The notes beneath the pieces were generated by a model. It searched no databases and had not been told where the DNA came from. It worked only from the letters and a program-made list of their open reading frames with translations. From Periplaneta americana (Eukaryota > Arthropoda > Insecta > Blattodea > Blattidae), in NCBI RefSeq assembly GCF_040183065.1, contig NC_091131.1, positions 12,159,800 through 12,223,799 of the forward strand: a stretch of DNA of 64,000 bases, given 5' to 3'. A program made the translations under genes and the position numbers. Positions 22,992 through 36,919 of the stretch are shown one piece after another; within the stretch, counting starts at the first letter, position 1, and each line of letters begins with the position of its first letter.

Positions 22992-23146
22992 TTAGTCCTC
23001 GAGGAAGATGTCCCTCTCCGGCACCTTGTGGAAGATGACGTTGCACAGTTTCTTGAACAAGCCGCCGAACGTGTCGTGCAGAGTAGGCCTCAGTTCTTCG
23101 AAGAATTCCTTCCAGTTCTCGTTCAGAACTCTGTTCGTGTTGTCAC
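22992..23146 (-). CDS. takeout-like gene, exon 6 (C-terminus)
   Basis: Acceptor ...CTTCTCCTCAG at 23147-23148; the exon begins GTGAC and completes a Gly codon. It encodes GDNTNRVLNENWKEFFEELR, then PTLHDTFGGLFKKL, and ends PERDIFLED with TAA at 22994-22992. This is the family's conserved C-terminal helix region. A hAT element is inserted 84 bp beyond the stop, and I see no clear AATAAA between them. Confidence 0.93.
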
Positions 23147-26100
23147 CTGAGGAGAAGCATCCAAGCAAGTTCAAAGTTATACGTCCATAGTTTGAAGTTG
23201 AAGATTTGCGACATAATCGCTTCTGTTTAAGATTTCAGAATGTTTATCGCCAAATTTTATGCATACATACATACAGGGACATCATTTTATTTTTACTAAC
23301 ATTTCTAATATTATCCTGGCTATACCTTTGGATCAACGATTAAGAACCAGAAACACCTTTTGCTACCTTCTTCCACGACTGGAGTTCGATGATACTGGCG
23401 TAAAATACAAACAAATACATCTAATCCGCCATGACGTGAACAAAGATTGATGAAATAAATAAATAAATAAATACAAACAAATCACTTTACTAGGCATAGG
23501 AGGAAAGAAAATTTGTTCATCCATTTACGTAAACTAGGAAATATCGCGATTATGAGTTTGATAATTTTCATTAGATTTTTGTTTAATCAAAATACAGTAG
23601 GCCTACTGTATTAACAATGAGTGTTTTTACTCACGAACTGAGCTATCCATTCAGACGTATTCATTATGCAGTGTATATTATACTGTCTACAGCACATTAG
23701 CTTACAATATAAAAAATGAAGTTGAATTGAAAAATAATCATAATATGGATATTTAAACACATTTTTGAAAATGGTGACCGTTCATTTCGATACAGGCTTC
23801 AGTTCTTTTGTGCATATTATCGCACTACAGATTATTGTACCTAATTCCAATTGCCAGTTTTGTCCTTCGTACTAGTAACTGATGTTGAAATAATTCTGTA
23901 CCTACTCTATAAAAGAGTACCTTACGTACTGTAAATTCAATCTTCATTTCTGCCCGATCCGAAAAGATAAAATTACTTAGACATGCTATCTACTGTCCGT
24001 CGAAGTGGTTTTGTAACAGGATCGTAGAAAGAGGAGAAATCACGTGACAGTTAACTACTTAACGAGACCCTTTTATTTAAGTGATTTGAAACAGTTGTAT
24101 AATATTACGTAGACGTCCAATTCCTAACAGAAATTAATGTTTTCAGAGACAGTCCAGCCACCAGCCTTTATAGAGGGGCGAGCAGAAGCAGGTGAGGGAA
24201 ATCGGGATGCGACGTAGGCATACGGACGACAATACCTTTGTGAAAATATGATTCAATATCGAAAGCTCTTTCGTTACTGGAAAACGCGAACATATTTCTG
24301 GAACGTACTATTCTCACTAACTCATTACTGTTTACTATATGCTGCCTTGGTTCTGTGTGGAGGACAGTTGGAACTTCATTAGTAGAAGGGGTGGGAGTGC
24401 AGTACACTCAAAAACTCAGGTACAATAAAAATTGAAGTAAAAATAAAATTATGTCCCTGTACATATATGTATGCATGCATGCATGCATACATACATACAT
24501 ACATATACATACATACACACATACATACATACATACATACATACATACATACATACATACATACATACATACATACATACATACATACATACATACATAC
24601 ATAGGGCTATTCCATATGAAATCGATCAGTAAAAAACCTCGCATTTTTTGTACTCTAATTTTTTCCCTATTTATACAAGGTGCTGAGGGTAGTGCATTTT
24701 CAAAAATATACTATCGAAAGTCAAACGGTTTTCGTACTATTGAGCGACAAATTTAGCGTATTTTATATAAAGAAGCCTCTTTCAGCGCTCAGAACTCTGG
24801 AACCGTTTACTGCAGAACATTGAATGAGAGCTTATTTAGAAGCTGACATTTGGTTGATCATGTTAAGAAGTAATCCTTGTTTTTATTATATACAGAGAGA
24901 CAGATAATCTGATTTTACTTACTTTTAGGCTTTTTGCCAATTTGTAAAAATGTAAAAAAATATTGAGAAAAAACCTTGCATTATTAAGAGGGATTCGGCA
25001 TTGTTTGCTTAGTGGTTCGGCAATAAGTTTCGAGGGTATTAAATAAATTATATTCACACGCCTAGACTTGAACGGCGCAGTACCGCACGAACTGGCCGAG
25101 AGATGAAGATAAGCGAGCGTTGTGCATCATTTTACTCCTGTTTTTATGAAAACTTGTAATAAAGCTAGTCCAGCTATGCTCTACTAGACGAAACATCACG
25201 TGTTTATGTCTCCTGGCCTTGCTTGCCTAGGCTAGCTCCCGCCTCACAGTCAGCTGGTTAGTTCACGCGCGTACTATTTATTTTCTTTATTTGATATTAT
25301 CAATACTTTCTTATCAACGGTGCACCAGTAAAAAAAATATGTGTTTATTTGTACTTTCAATGCGGAATCTAACCATATATTTTAAAAATATTTTTTCGTG
25401 GGCAAAGGAGTCTTAATGAAGAAAAATCTAAATTTCTCCATTTCCATAAAAAGTAAGAAAAACTGTTTACATGTCAATATAAACTTTAACTTCTCAGCAT
25501 CAAAGTAAACCATGATTTTGATCATTGGGTGAAAGGGTTTCGGATCCACAACAGTTTAAAGTTGATAATTTTATGAAAATACGATAAATTAAAATATTTT
25601 TAATTTAAACACTATGAAGTTCTGATGCCTCAAACTTTGCACAAAGCATTGTATCACAGTTGTCAACGGACAGAAAAAGTTTCATTGTATTTAGAAATTG
25701 CAAGGTCAGCTCGTTCGTTCATGCATACATACATACATACATACATACATACATACATACATACATACATGAACGAATGAACGAATGAATGAAATTTCCT
25801 ATTGAAGAATGAATTAGAAGAAATCGTGAACGGGAAAAGAGTCGGAGCAGAAGAAGAGATCAGATGATAGAAAATGATACATGGATCCTATGGGAAGTCT
25901 AAGAGAAAGGCAGAAAATAGGAAAGATTGGAAATTGCTGAGTTTGGAAGGAAGGACTTGCCCTGGGGCATAAAATGAATGAATGAATGAACGAATGGATG
26001 GATGAATGGATGAATGGATGAATGAATGAATGAATGAGTGAATGAATGAATGAATGAATGAATGAATGGATGAATGAATGAATGAATGAATGAATGAATG

Positions 26101-29100
26101 AATGAATGAATGAAGGAATTGAATGAATGAAAGAACGAATGAACGAATGAATGAATGGATGGATGGAATTTCCTATTGAAGAATGAATTAGAAGAAATCG
26201 TGAACGGGAAAAGAGTCGTAGCAGAAGAAGAGATGAGATGATAGAAAATGATACATGGATCCTATGGGAAGTATAAGAGAAAGGCACAAAATAGGAAAGA
26301 TTGGAATATGCTGGGTTTGGAATGGACTTGCCCTTGGGCATAAAACGATGAATGAATGAATGAATGAATGAATAAATGAATGAATTAATGAATGAATTAA
26401 TGAATGAATGAATGAATGAACTAATGAACGAACGAATGAATGAATGAATGAAATTTCCTATTGAAGAATGAATTAGAAGAAATCATTAACAGGAAAAGAG
26501 TCGGAGCAGAAGAAGAGATCAGATGATAGAAAATGATACATGGATCCTATGGGAAGTCTAAGAGAAAGGCAGAACACAGGAAAGATTGGAAAATGCTGGG
26601 TTAGGAATGAAGGACTTGCCCTTGGGCAGAAAATGGATGGATGGATGGATGGATGAATGGATGAATGAATGAACGAATGATTGAATGAATGAATGATTGA
26701 ATGAATGAATGAATGAACGAATGATTAAATGAATGAATGAATGAACGAATGAGATGTACACCGAGGGAAAAGTAGAAGTAAGGAATCGGAACTCAAGAAT
26801 GGGACTGGCATAAGCTGCGACTTGCCCAGCGTCTTGTTCCCGTTGAAGAGGTTCTCGAAGCGGACTTGGAAGAGCTGCAAGGACTCCACATGCACGTCGA
26901 ACTCCGTCACATCCCAGTACACCTCGTCGTCCTTCGTCAGCGGCTCCGCGTGAAGTTTGACGGTCGTGTTGTACTGCGCTGTAACAAAACAAAGTCTTAA
27001 TTACAGGGTTCAGGGGAAATTTGGAACCAAACTACTCGTACGATGTAGTCGAAAAATTTGCGAGTTCAGTGTTTTGGTCTTCCGTTAATACGACATTTTG
27101 CAATTATGTACTGACGTAATATTGTACACCACAGGGATCGGTACTCGGACCATTGTTGTTCACAATATATGTCAATGATATTACATCTCTTGTAAGGCAT
27201 TGTAACTATCACTTGTATGCTAAGACTTTCAATGCTACATCTCTTCCTGCTTAGACCGAGTAAACGACGCTATAGACAAACTGAAAAAAGACATTGACTC
27301 GATGGACAAAGAAATTCCATCTTAATATCAATCCTGGAAAGACACAAGCAATTATATTAGGACATAACGGCAAACCGACGCTGTAAAACACCTTGACATT
27401 TCCCCCGTTAAAGTAAGTACAGTGCATATCCCTTTCAGTTCTTCGGTAAAAAAATCTTGGCATTCACATGGATAATAATCTCAACTGGGACATGCAAATT
27501 ACAGAAACGTGCAGAAAAGTATATTCTATTATCCATGTGCTAAAATAGTAATATGCGTTACAAGTGCGGTATGTTGAAGTCTTCATGTTCGAGGAAAAGT
27601 TTGAAAAAGCGTAACGTAGTTGAGCTTTTTTAATTTCCGAGAATTGAAAGAAAACATATCCCTCGTGTATCGTACATTACTTTGTGCGAAGATCGTTTAT
27701 TACATACCTGAAAGAGGAATTTCTAATTAGTTGCAATGGAATCTCCATCTTGGTTTCTGTTCAATGACGGCATATTTGCAAAACAAAAGTATCTATCTTC
27801 AACATTGTTGCTTTAAAATGTTTTCTGTGTTTACTATACTCCCCTCAGTCTATGATGAGTCTGGAATCTTGTTGATTTTTTCACGGCTTCCTCAATGTTA
27901 CTTGCATCACGAATGCAGTAAGTTTAGTGGAGTTGTAGAGTTTACTTAATTTTTGCAAATATTTAAAAACAATAATTAACAGTGCAATTTAGGTGAAATT
28001 GCAGTGGTAAGTTTCCAATTTATAATTATTACTATATTGAACGTCTCTAAAAATAATATGTTAAAAGCCTAAAGCAGTAAAATCAATGTCACTTAAGCGG
28101 TAAGAATAGGGAAATTGTTATGTGTGTTAGATTTGGAATACTGAATGTGGAATTTTAGACTTTCCGCGGATTGGTTTTGTGCGGAAACCAAGCAAATACG
28201 CACGATCTCGCACAAAGGATAAATGTTCATCTTCCCTCTTGCTTAAAAAAAATTCCTTATGCAAACGCTTGTATTTCCCAATTTTGACTATGTTGACTTT
28301 TTACTGACTGACCTTTCCAGCGACAACAAAATGAAACTTCAACGTGCTCATAATTTGTGTGTACGTTTTGTAAGCAATGTTCGTAAATATGATCATATTA
28401 CCCCATCCCTGGAAGCAATAACTTGGCTTAAACTATATAAGAAAAGAAATTTACATTCACTTCTCCTTCTCTTCGAAATCTTGAACTCTTCTATTCCTTC
28501 GTACCTGTCGTCTCGCTTCACTTACCTTTCTTCCCACCACAATCTGAACACACGCTCTCGCCATGAAACAATACTAACAATACCATCCCATCACACCTCC
28601 TCATACTCATCCTCTTTCACAATAGCCCTGCCAAGACTCTGGAATTCGTTACCTGCTAGCATCAGGGACTGTCGAAATAAAATTAAATTCAAACGCAAAC
28701 TTACTAGGCACTTGGTCAGTAATTGAGACTCTTTCAGACATGGTTTCTTGTAAATAGTTCTTTTAATCTACCACAAAACATCTCAATATCCGGTAATTTC
28801 ATCACTATAGAATTTTGTTATTCTAGGTTTAATTTGTAATTCAATAAATACAAAAATATTATTTGTTCTTAACTCCTATGATAAATTGTCTAGCTTTCAT
28901 TAATCAGGTAATCTTGTCGTACTTTAATTTTTATTGTAATTGTAATTGTACATTTAATATTAATTGTAATTTTATTCTTCATATTATATTGTAATCCCCT
29001 GGTAGAGGGGCAGAGAAGGCCTGACGGCCTTATCTCTACCAGGTTAAATAAATAAATATACATAAATAGTAATATTATACCAGTGATGTTTTGTACGAGA

Positions 29101-32084
29101 AATAAGGGAGAACTTGAGAGGCAACAGTTTCTTATCTACCTTGCCGAAATATATTGTATTTGGAGATATATACACACAATCCTGCATCCTCTTATATTTA
29201 CCAGGGCTTTCGAAAACTAATGGCAACATAGTTAGGCCTACTGTTTCACACTAAATTTATTTACGTTACTTTTGACATTACATACTTCAAAATACAGTCG
29301 CCTGTCATGTCAACAATACGTTGCCAAATTCTTAGAAGACGGTGGACTCCATCTGCAGCAGCATTTCTGGATATCTCTCTCACTGATCAATCTAAAGTTC
29401 ATCGGATATCAACTCTTGATTGAAAGTAAATGCCTCGCTTCTACCCAACAGGCACTAGTTCAGTATGGTAGGACTCCTCTCCTACAGGCTTCTTGTAATG
29501 CCCTAAAGCAGCCGTGGCGAAAATGTGATCGTGCGCCGGGTGCCGAGCCAACTATGGAGGGAGGCGGACACCCGAAGGGGAAGTGAAGCAACTGTCTGAC
29601 TTATTAACGGATTTTCATTTTCCTTACGTCAAGCACTTGAATGTAATTTTATACAGTACAAGGCTACAAATTAATGTTTAGTACGTGCAACGAAGAAAGA
29701 AACGAATAAGAAAACATAGGACACATTATCACAACTTAAAATTAACTGTCTTCAGAATGTCTCTGCGACAGAGTTTCAAAATCAGGAATTATGTCACTTA
29801 CTGCCAGTAGTAGTTGATCACGAAGCTATTTGTCTGTCAGTCGTGATCTAAATTTGGTTTTTACTATTTCCATTGATGAAAATAATTTTTAACAAACGTA
29901 AGTTGTAGCGAACATGGCTTCAACAGGGCAAGCGAAAGAACGAAGCTTCGGATATTTATTTTTTGGCAACGATTTGAAAAGTTCAACATTTATCAAGTCC
30001 TTACGTCTAGCTTTCATTTAACATCACATTGTAAATCTGTGTGTTAAATTGAAGATCTAACCGCATTATTCGTACATCTGCTGAAAAATGGATCGACGTA
30101 CAGAGATGATAATGATGATGATTATGATGATGATATTAATAATGACCTTTTAATGTTTCATGAGTGACATATAGTATAATGCCGTTTTATGTTACACAAC
30201 CGTTTTCCTCGTAATACTTGTGAACAAGTCATGCATTTAATATTCTCATCATATTGACAGCAAAAAAATGCGTTCTTCCATCCTACTTGAAAATTTCATT
30301 TTTGTAGAGGTACATGGTTTCGAGAGAGACATTGCGACGATACGCCACTCACAGATCAGAGACAAATACAAATGGAACGGAGTTTGACTCCATTGAGTGA
30401 GAGGGTGGGGGTTGTGGGAGGTAGGAAGTAAGAGAAATGCTTAGCTATCATTGCGAGCCACAATGTGCTTGCGAATCACATTTTCGCCACGGCTGCCCTA
30501 AAGCACTGAATTGCATGTTTTTTCTCTTGCAACTTAGAGTTTTATGAATCACCTTTGTTCGTCGTACCTTTAGGGCTGTGTTGTTTACTACAAATGAAAA
30601 ATAGCCACTGTATTTACAAAATATGGCTACTTCGAGACTTTCAATATTGCAGATTTGTGAAACAGTCGCTACTCTGTTACGTAGTGCAAGATTTCGATGG
30701 TCACGCTAGCAGCACTAATTTACAGCAATGCTGTCATTATTTATCGAATGTGACAGTAATTATGTTAATGAAACGTTTTACTTGGAATAGTTACATGCAT
30801 ACTCAAGGACAGTGGTTTCCAAAGTGTGGGTCGTGTAAAAAACTGAGGAGGGGATCGCGAGGTGATTATAAAATAAAACTAGTGGCTTGTGCAGCAAATA
30901 CTGCTGCAAACTAAGTTCGTTAGACGTTCAAATAAAAATTTTTCAGATTTATTTTCAATGAAGAATACTTGTCTTTTTGATAGTTATTTGCTTCCATAAT
31001 AATGAAACATACTCCCTCTGAATGGATTTTTTTAGGCCAGATACTTTTTCTTGAACCTATCCAACTTCAGTTTTTGAGTTTCAACGCGAAAACTCAAGTA
31101 TCAATGTCAGGACGATAGCAGTAGCTATTTCAGGTCATTGTGGATTGTAGGCAAAAGTTAAAAAAATGTAAGGTTTGCTAAGCTTTCGAACAATAGCATT
31201 TTCGTATAGCTGCTGCATGGAGAACTTGAAATGTAGAGCGTAAAATCATTTTATCCTACTGAGAAATCTTGCTGAAATGATCTCTTATTTTACCAGTAAG
31301 TAATACCTTTTGATCTTTCCTTAGGAACTGTAATTTTTGCTCTCTCTCGAGCCAATACTGAAGACAATGACACATATCAATATCTACACTACACCGCTAT
31401 TAAGTATATGAAAAAGACCCAACCTCACTGGGTTAATAAGTATAAAAATATTTGATTTTTAATAACAATATTTTTTATCTTACTTACGTTTTGTAGTTAT
31501 ATATAGCAGCCACTCAGTAAATTATAGAAATGAAGATATAAATTAAGATATTCTGTACATTTACTTACATAATCACAAAATGTTTCACTTTCATGTCATC
31601 AATATAGCATTAATATTATATACAATTAATGAAAAATAGACGCATCATGATATTAACTATAATAATGTTTAATTTCTAATGGTAATAATGTCATCAAACC
31701 ACCTCAAGTTTCGTAGATTTGAATATGCAATACACAGCTATATTCAGAAAATTATACACTGCAGAATCAATTTTTAATAACAAATTGAATTGAGCTCTAA
31801 ATATGTCGGCAATCCTACAGATCATGGCCTTCGTGTAATAGCCTATTGTTTATTGTAGTGTGTGTTTTGTTCTGAAATTCAATCAAGTCGGCCGTGATTC
31901 AATAAAATTATTTCTCAAAACTGACAACAGATGGATTTTGGAAAATAGGAAAAGTATGTAGGAAAATCGACATTTCACTGAAAACTACTACTTTTCTGAA
32001 AAACTTTGGATGTCAGGCATGAAAATGAGGGGTCAATCATCAAAATCCGTTCAGCCGTTTTCCCGTAATTTCCATTACCAGTTC

Positions 32085-32144
<60 letters not shown>

Positions 32145-35100
32145 TGGACGTCTTATCAACATACATTAATCATTCAGAAACATAAACACGAACAGTGCTG
32201 AGAATAAAATTAAAATATGTACAGTATATCTATATACACTGGTAGCCATAATTCTGGAAACTTTTTGTTTTTGTACAGAATTATTATAACATCTGCATTG
32301 ATTCACACATTTATACAATTGAAAATGTTACTCATGACTGTTTCGTTAATTATGGGGTTATAATAAAGGTATTATATTAAATGCTGAATATTTTAACAAT
32401 AAATCATTTCTATGTGGGAAATTATGTTCTTGTCGTTTAGAAGAGTTTCTTTGCTCTTTCAATGCTAATCGACAAATCTGCCTCACATCTCTTGGACTTA
32501 CTTTAGGATTTCTACCAGTCCTAAGTGTTCCAGAAAGAACTCAAAACAATTGGGACAAAATTACATATTTGTACTGAATCCGCTGGAGTTAAACTGGCTG
32601 AAATTACAAAAAAATATTAAGGAAAAAGTAACTGAAGTATGTACTGCTGAGAAGGAATGTTCAAACTAGATCTATTTCCCCAAAACATAGACCAATTTCA
32701 GAGCAAGAGAATAACTCGAGTTTGAAAAAACAGCTCTTAAATATCGTGTAACATTTGCAACCTTATATTTATGAAAAATAGACAGCAAAGGAATAAGGTT
32801 ATGATATTTGGTATTTGGAATGTCTAGAGTATTCCATTAGGAAAGTTCTGGATAACAAAGAATTGAACGGGTTACATCAGCTGCTTTTGATGCGGATATG
32901 TTAGGAGAAAATCCACAAACTATTAGAGAAAACACGGGAATTATACTTGAAGCAAATAAATAGATAAGTTTGGAAATAAATCTCGAAAATACGAAGTACA
33001 GTATGTGATTACGTCTCGTGACAAGAATACTGTACGAAATGGAATTTATGAAAATTGTAAATTTATCCCTTGAACACGTGGAAAAGTTCAAATATCTTGG
33101 AGCAACAGTAACCAAAATAAATGATACTGGAGAGAAAATTTTTTTTAGTAAGTTATTTTATGACGCTTTATCAACAGCTTAGGTTATTTAGCGTCTGAAT
33201 GAGATGAAGGTGATAATGCCGGTGAAATGAGTCAGGGGTCCAGCACCGAAACTTACCCAGCATTTGCTCATATTGGGTTGAGGGAAAACCCGGGAAAAAA
33301 CCTCAACCAGGTAACTTGCCCCGACCGGTAATCGAACCCGGGCCACCTGGTTTCGCGGCCAGACGCGCTGACCGTTACTTCACAGGTGTGGATGGGAGGA
33401 AATTAAACACAGAATAAATATGGGAAATGCCTGTTATTATTCGATTGAGAAGTTTTTGTCATCCAGTCTGCTGTCAAAAAATCTGAAAGTTAGAATTTAT
33501 AAAACAGTTATATTACCGGTTGTTCTATATAGCTGTGAAACTTAGACTCTTACTTTGAGAGAGGAACATAGGTTAAGGGTGTTTGAGAATAAGGTACTTA
33601 GGAAAATATTTGGAGCTGAGAGGGATGAAGTTACAGGAGAATGGACTTAAGTCACACAGAATTTGTGTGCACTCAAAGTTGAGCTCTGGCGTCTAGTCAG
33701 CCCATTTGAGTTGTGTGGATAGAAAGGAAAAATTGTGTCGGTGTCGTGTATAGTTCCTGGGGTAGCTCAGTCGGGAAAGCATTCGTGCGCTAAGCGAAGG
33801 GTCCCGGGATCGATACCCGGCTCCGGAACAGTTTTTCCTTGAAATTATTCAAAATTAACATTGTAAAATTTCTTTGCAGTTGGGAGAGCGTTGGTACGTT
33901 TAACCAAAGGTCCCGGGTTCGATACCCGGCCCCAGAACATTTTTTCCCTCGAAATTATTCAAATTAACTTTACATGGAGTTATTCTTGAAAGCTTAATTT
34001 GCATAATACACTTCACTGTACGTAACAGAAAACCACAATTTAGAGTCACACAGAGTTAGTGTGCACTCAAATGTTGGTTGCTTGACGGTTGTCAGCCCAC
34101 TTTGAGATCTGTGGATATAGAGGGGGATCGTTGTCGGGTAGAGTTCCCGGGTAGCTCAGTTGGGAGAGCGTTGGTACGTTTAACCAAAGGTCCCGGGTTC
34201 GATACCTGGCCCCGGAACAATTTTTCCCTCGAAATTATTCAAATTAACCTTACAGGGAGTTATTCCTGAAAGCTTAATTTGCAGAAAAGTTACATTTGTT
34301 CAGCTATCGATTATTAGGAGTAAGGTATCCTTGAACGCCAATGTACGCTTTCTCTTATATTAATCAATTTAACATCTGAAAGGCGAGTTGGAGTACTTAC
34401 TGAGGTTCAAACTGCACTTCCCCTCCCCGTTCATGGGCAGCACGAGGAAGCGCCCGTTCATGGTGTAGTCCGCGTCGATGTGCGTCTCTGGAACACTAGC
34501 CTCGAACTCCAGCTTCCTGTTGTCCAGGTCTGCCCTGTTGGTGCGCAAGACATCTCCAGATAAGCTTAACGGCTTTAAATCTAAAATCTAATTACGCGTT
34601 TAACATTTAAGTATGTATGTAATGTAAATGAGAAAGTTTGACCACACTGTACACGGTAGTGGCTAGAAACATTTTTGTTTTATAAATGTAATTTGTAGTC
34701 ACTAGCTAGCTAGTTAAATAAATAAATAAATAAATGAATAAATTTAAATAAATCAATGAATGAATAAATTCAAATAAATAATTAATGAATAAATTTAAAT
34801 AAATGAACGAATGAATGAATAAATTTAAATAAATAAATGAATGAACGAATGAATGAATAAATTTAAATAAATAAATAAATTTAAATAAATAAATGTAAAT
34901 AAATAAATAAATAAATTTAAATAAATAAATAAATAAATAAATTTAAATAAATAAATGAATAAATTTAAATAAATAAATGAATAAATTTAAATAAATGAAT
35001 GAATGAATAAATTTAAATAAATAAATGAATGAATGAATGAATAAACTTAAATAAATAAATTTAAATAAATAAATGAATAAATTTAAATAAATAAATAAAT

Positions 35101-36873
35101 AAATAAATAAATTTAAATAAATAAATGAATGAATAAATTTAAATACATAAATGAATGAATGGATAAATTTAAATAAATAAATGAATGAATGAATGAATGA
35201 ATAAATTTAAACAAATAAATGAATGAATGAATAAATTTAAATAAATAAATAAATTTAAATAAATAAATAAATAAATTTAAATAAATAAATAAATAAATTT
35301 AAATAAATAAATAAATTTAAATACATTTAAATAAATAAATAAATAAATTTAAATAAATTTAACTAAATAAATAAATTTAAATAAATAAATACATAAATTT
35401 AAATAAATAAATAAACTCCCAAAAAAAAACAAAGTAATATGATTATGCCTCTTGACCAGAAAATAGTACGAAATGGGAGTATAAAAATTGGAAATTTATC
35501 CTTTGAAAAGATGTGAAAATTCAAATATCTTAGAGCAACAGTAACAAATATAAATGATACTCTAGAGGACATTAAACGCAGTATAAATAGGAGAAATGCC
35601 TGCTATTATTCGGTTGAAAAGCTTTTGTCATCTGGGCTGTTTTCAAAAAGCTGAAAGTTAGAATTTATAAAACAGTTATATTATCGGTTGTTCTGTATAG
35701 TTGTGAAACTTGGACTCTCACTTTGAGAGAGGAAGAGAAGTTAAGGGTGTTTGAGAATAAGGTGTTTATGAAAATATTTGGTGCTAAGAGGGATGAAGTT
35801 ATAGGGGAATGGAGAAAGTTACACAACGCAGAAATGCACGCATTGTATTCTTCACCTGACATAATTAGGAACATTAAATCCAGACGTCTGAGATGGGCAG
35901 GGCATGTAGCACGTATGGGCGAATCCTGAAATGCATATAGAGTGTTAGTTGGGAGGCCGGAGGGAAAAAGATCTTTGGGAAGGCCGAGACTTGGATAGGA
36001 GGATAATATTAAAATGGATTTGAGGGAGGTGGGATATGATGGTAGAGAATAGATTAATCTTGCTCAGGATAGGGACCGATGGCGGGCTTATGTGAGGGCG
36101 GCAATGAACCTCCGGGTAAGTAAGTTAGTAAACGAAAATTCTTGCCTGATTGATGACTTGTACACTAAACAAACAGGGATGCCTCATCAGCAATTGGGAT
36201 TATGAAGTCTGAAGATGCTTTGGAAGTGAAATAATGTAAATGTGATGTAGAATAACACGTTAACTTTGAACATTGACATTGTTAGTACTTTCTTTATAAT
36301 TTGTTAAGCATTATTGTAATATATTAAGTCCTTATCCTTTCCACATAACTTATAATGAAACTCCATTAGGGCACTGCCTTCTTGATTCAGTGCTGAACCT
36401 TGAAGTCATGGTTTTAAGAAAAATAGTCTATGAAGGCCGTGTTTGAAGCACACTTTACCCAAACTTCCGAGTGTGCAGTTTACAAATCATCTACAGTAGT
36501 TTCGTTACTACTTACGTGGAAAATATAAGCGCCTAAAATATTACAATACTTAAAAAATGAGTACTAACAATGTAATGTTGAAAGTTAACATATTATTCTA
36601 CATTATACGTACTTCGAAACATCTTCAGATTTGACAACTCTAATTGCTGATGATAAGGCATCCATGTTTATTTTGTATACAAGTCACCATTCATGCAAGA
36701 ATTTTCGTTTACTAGTTACTGCGGACTTGATTGTTATGCACTGTGGATAGTGACGATCACGTAAGAGGAGTTCCTAAAAGGCTAATTTGGCTATCTTTTC
36801 AATGTTGCCAACTAATACCAGATATCACCAAAGAGGATAAAATCACAACGTCATTTAGGCCTGCTGAAATACT

Positions 36874-36919
<46 letters not shown>

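Noticed and set aside
24451-24756. Open frames of HTYI or MYVC repeats
   Set aside because: They translate the (CATA)n microsatellite.
25814-26341. 175-codon minus-strand frame with SFIH repeats
   Set aside because: Antisense of LINE 3' stubs and GAAT satellite.
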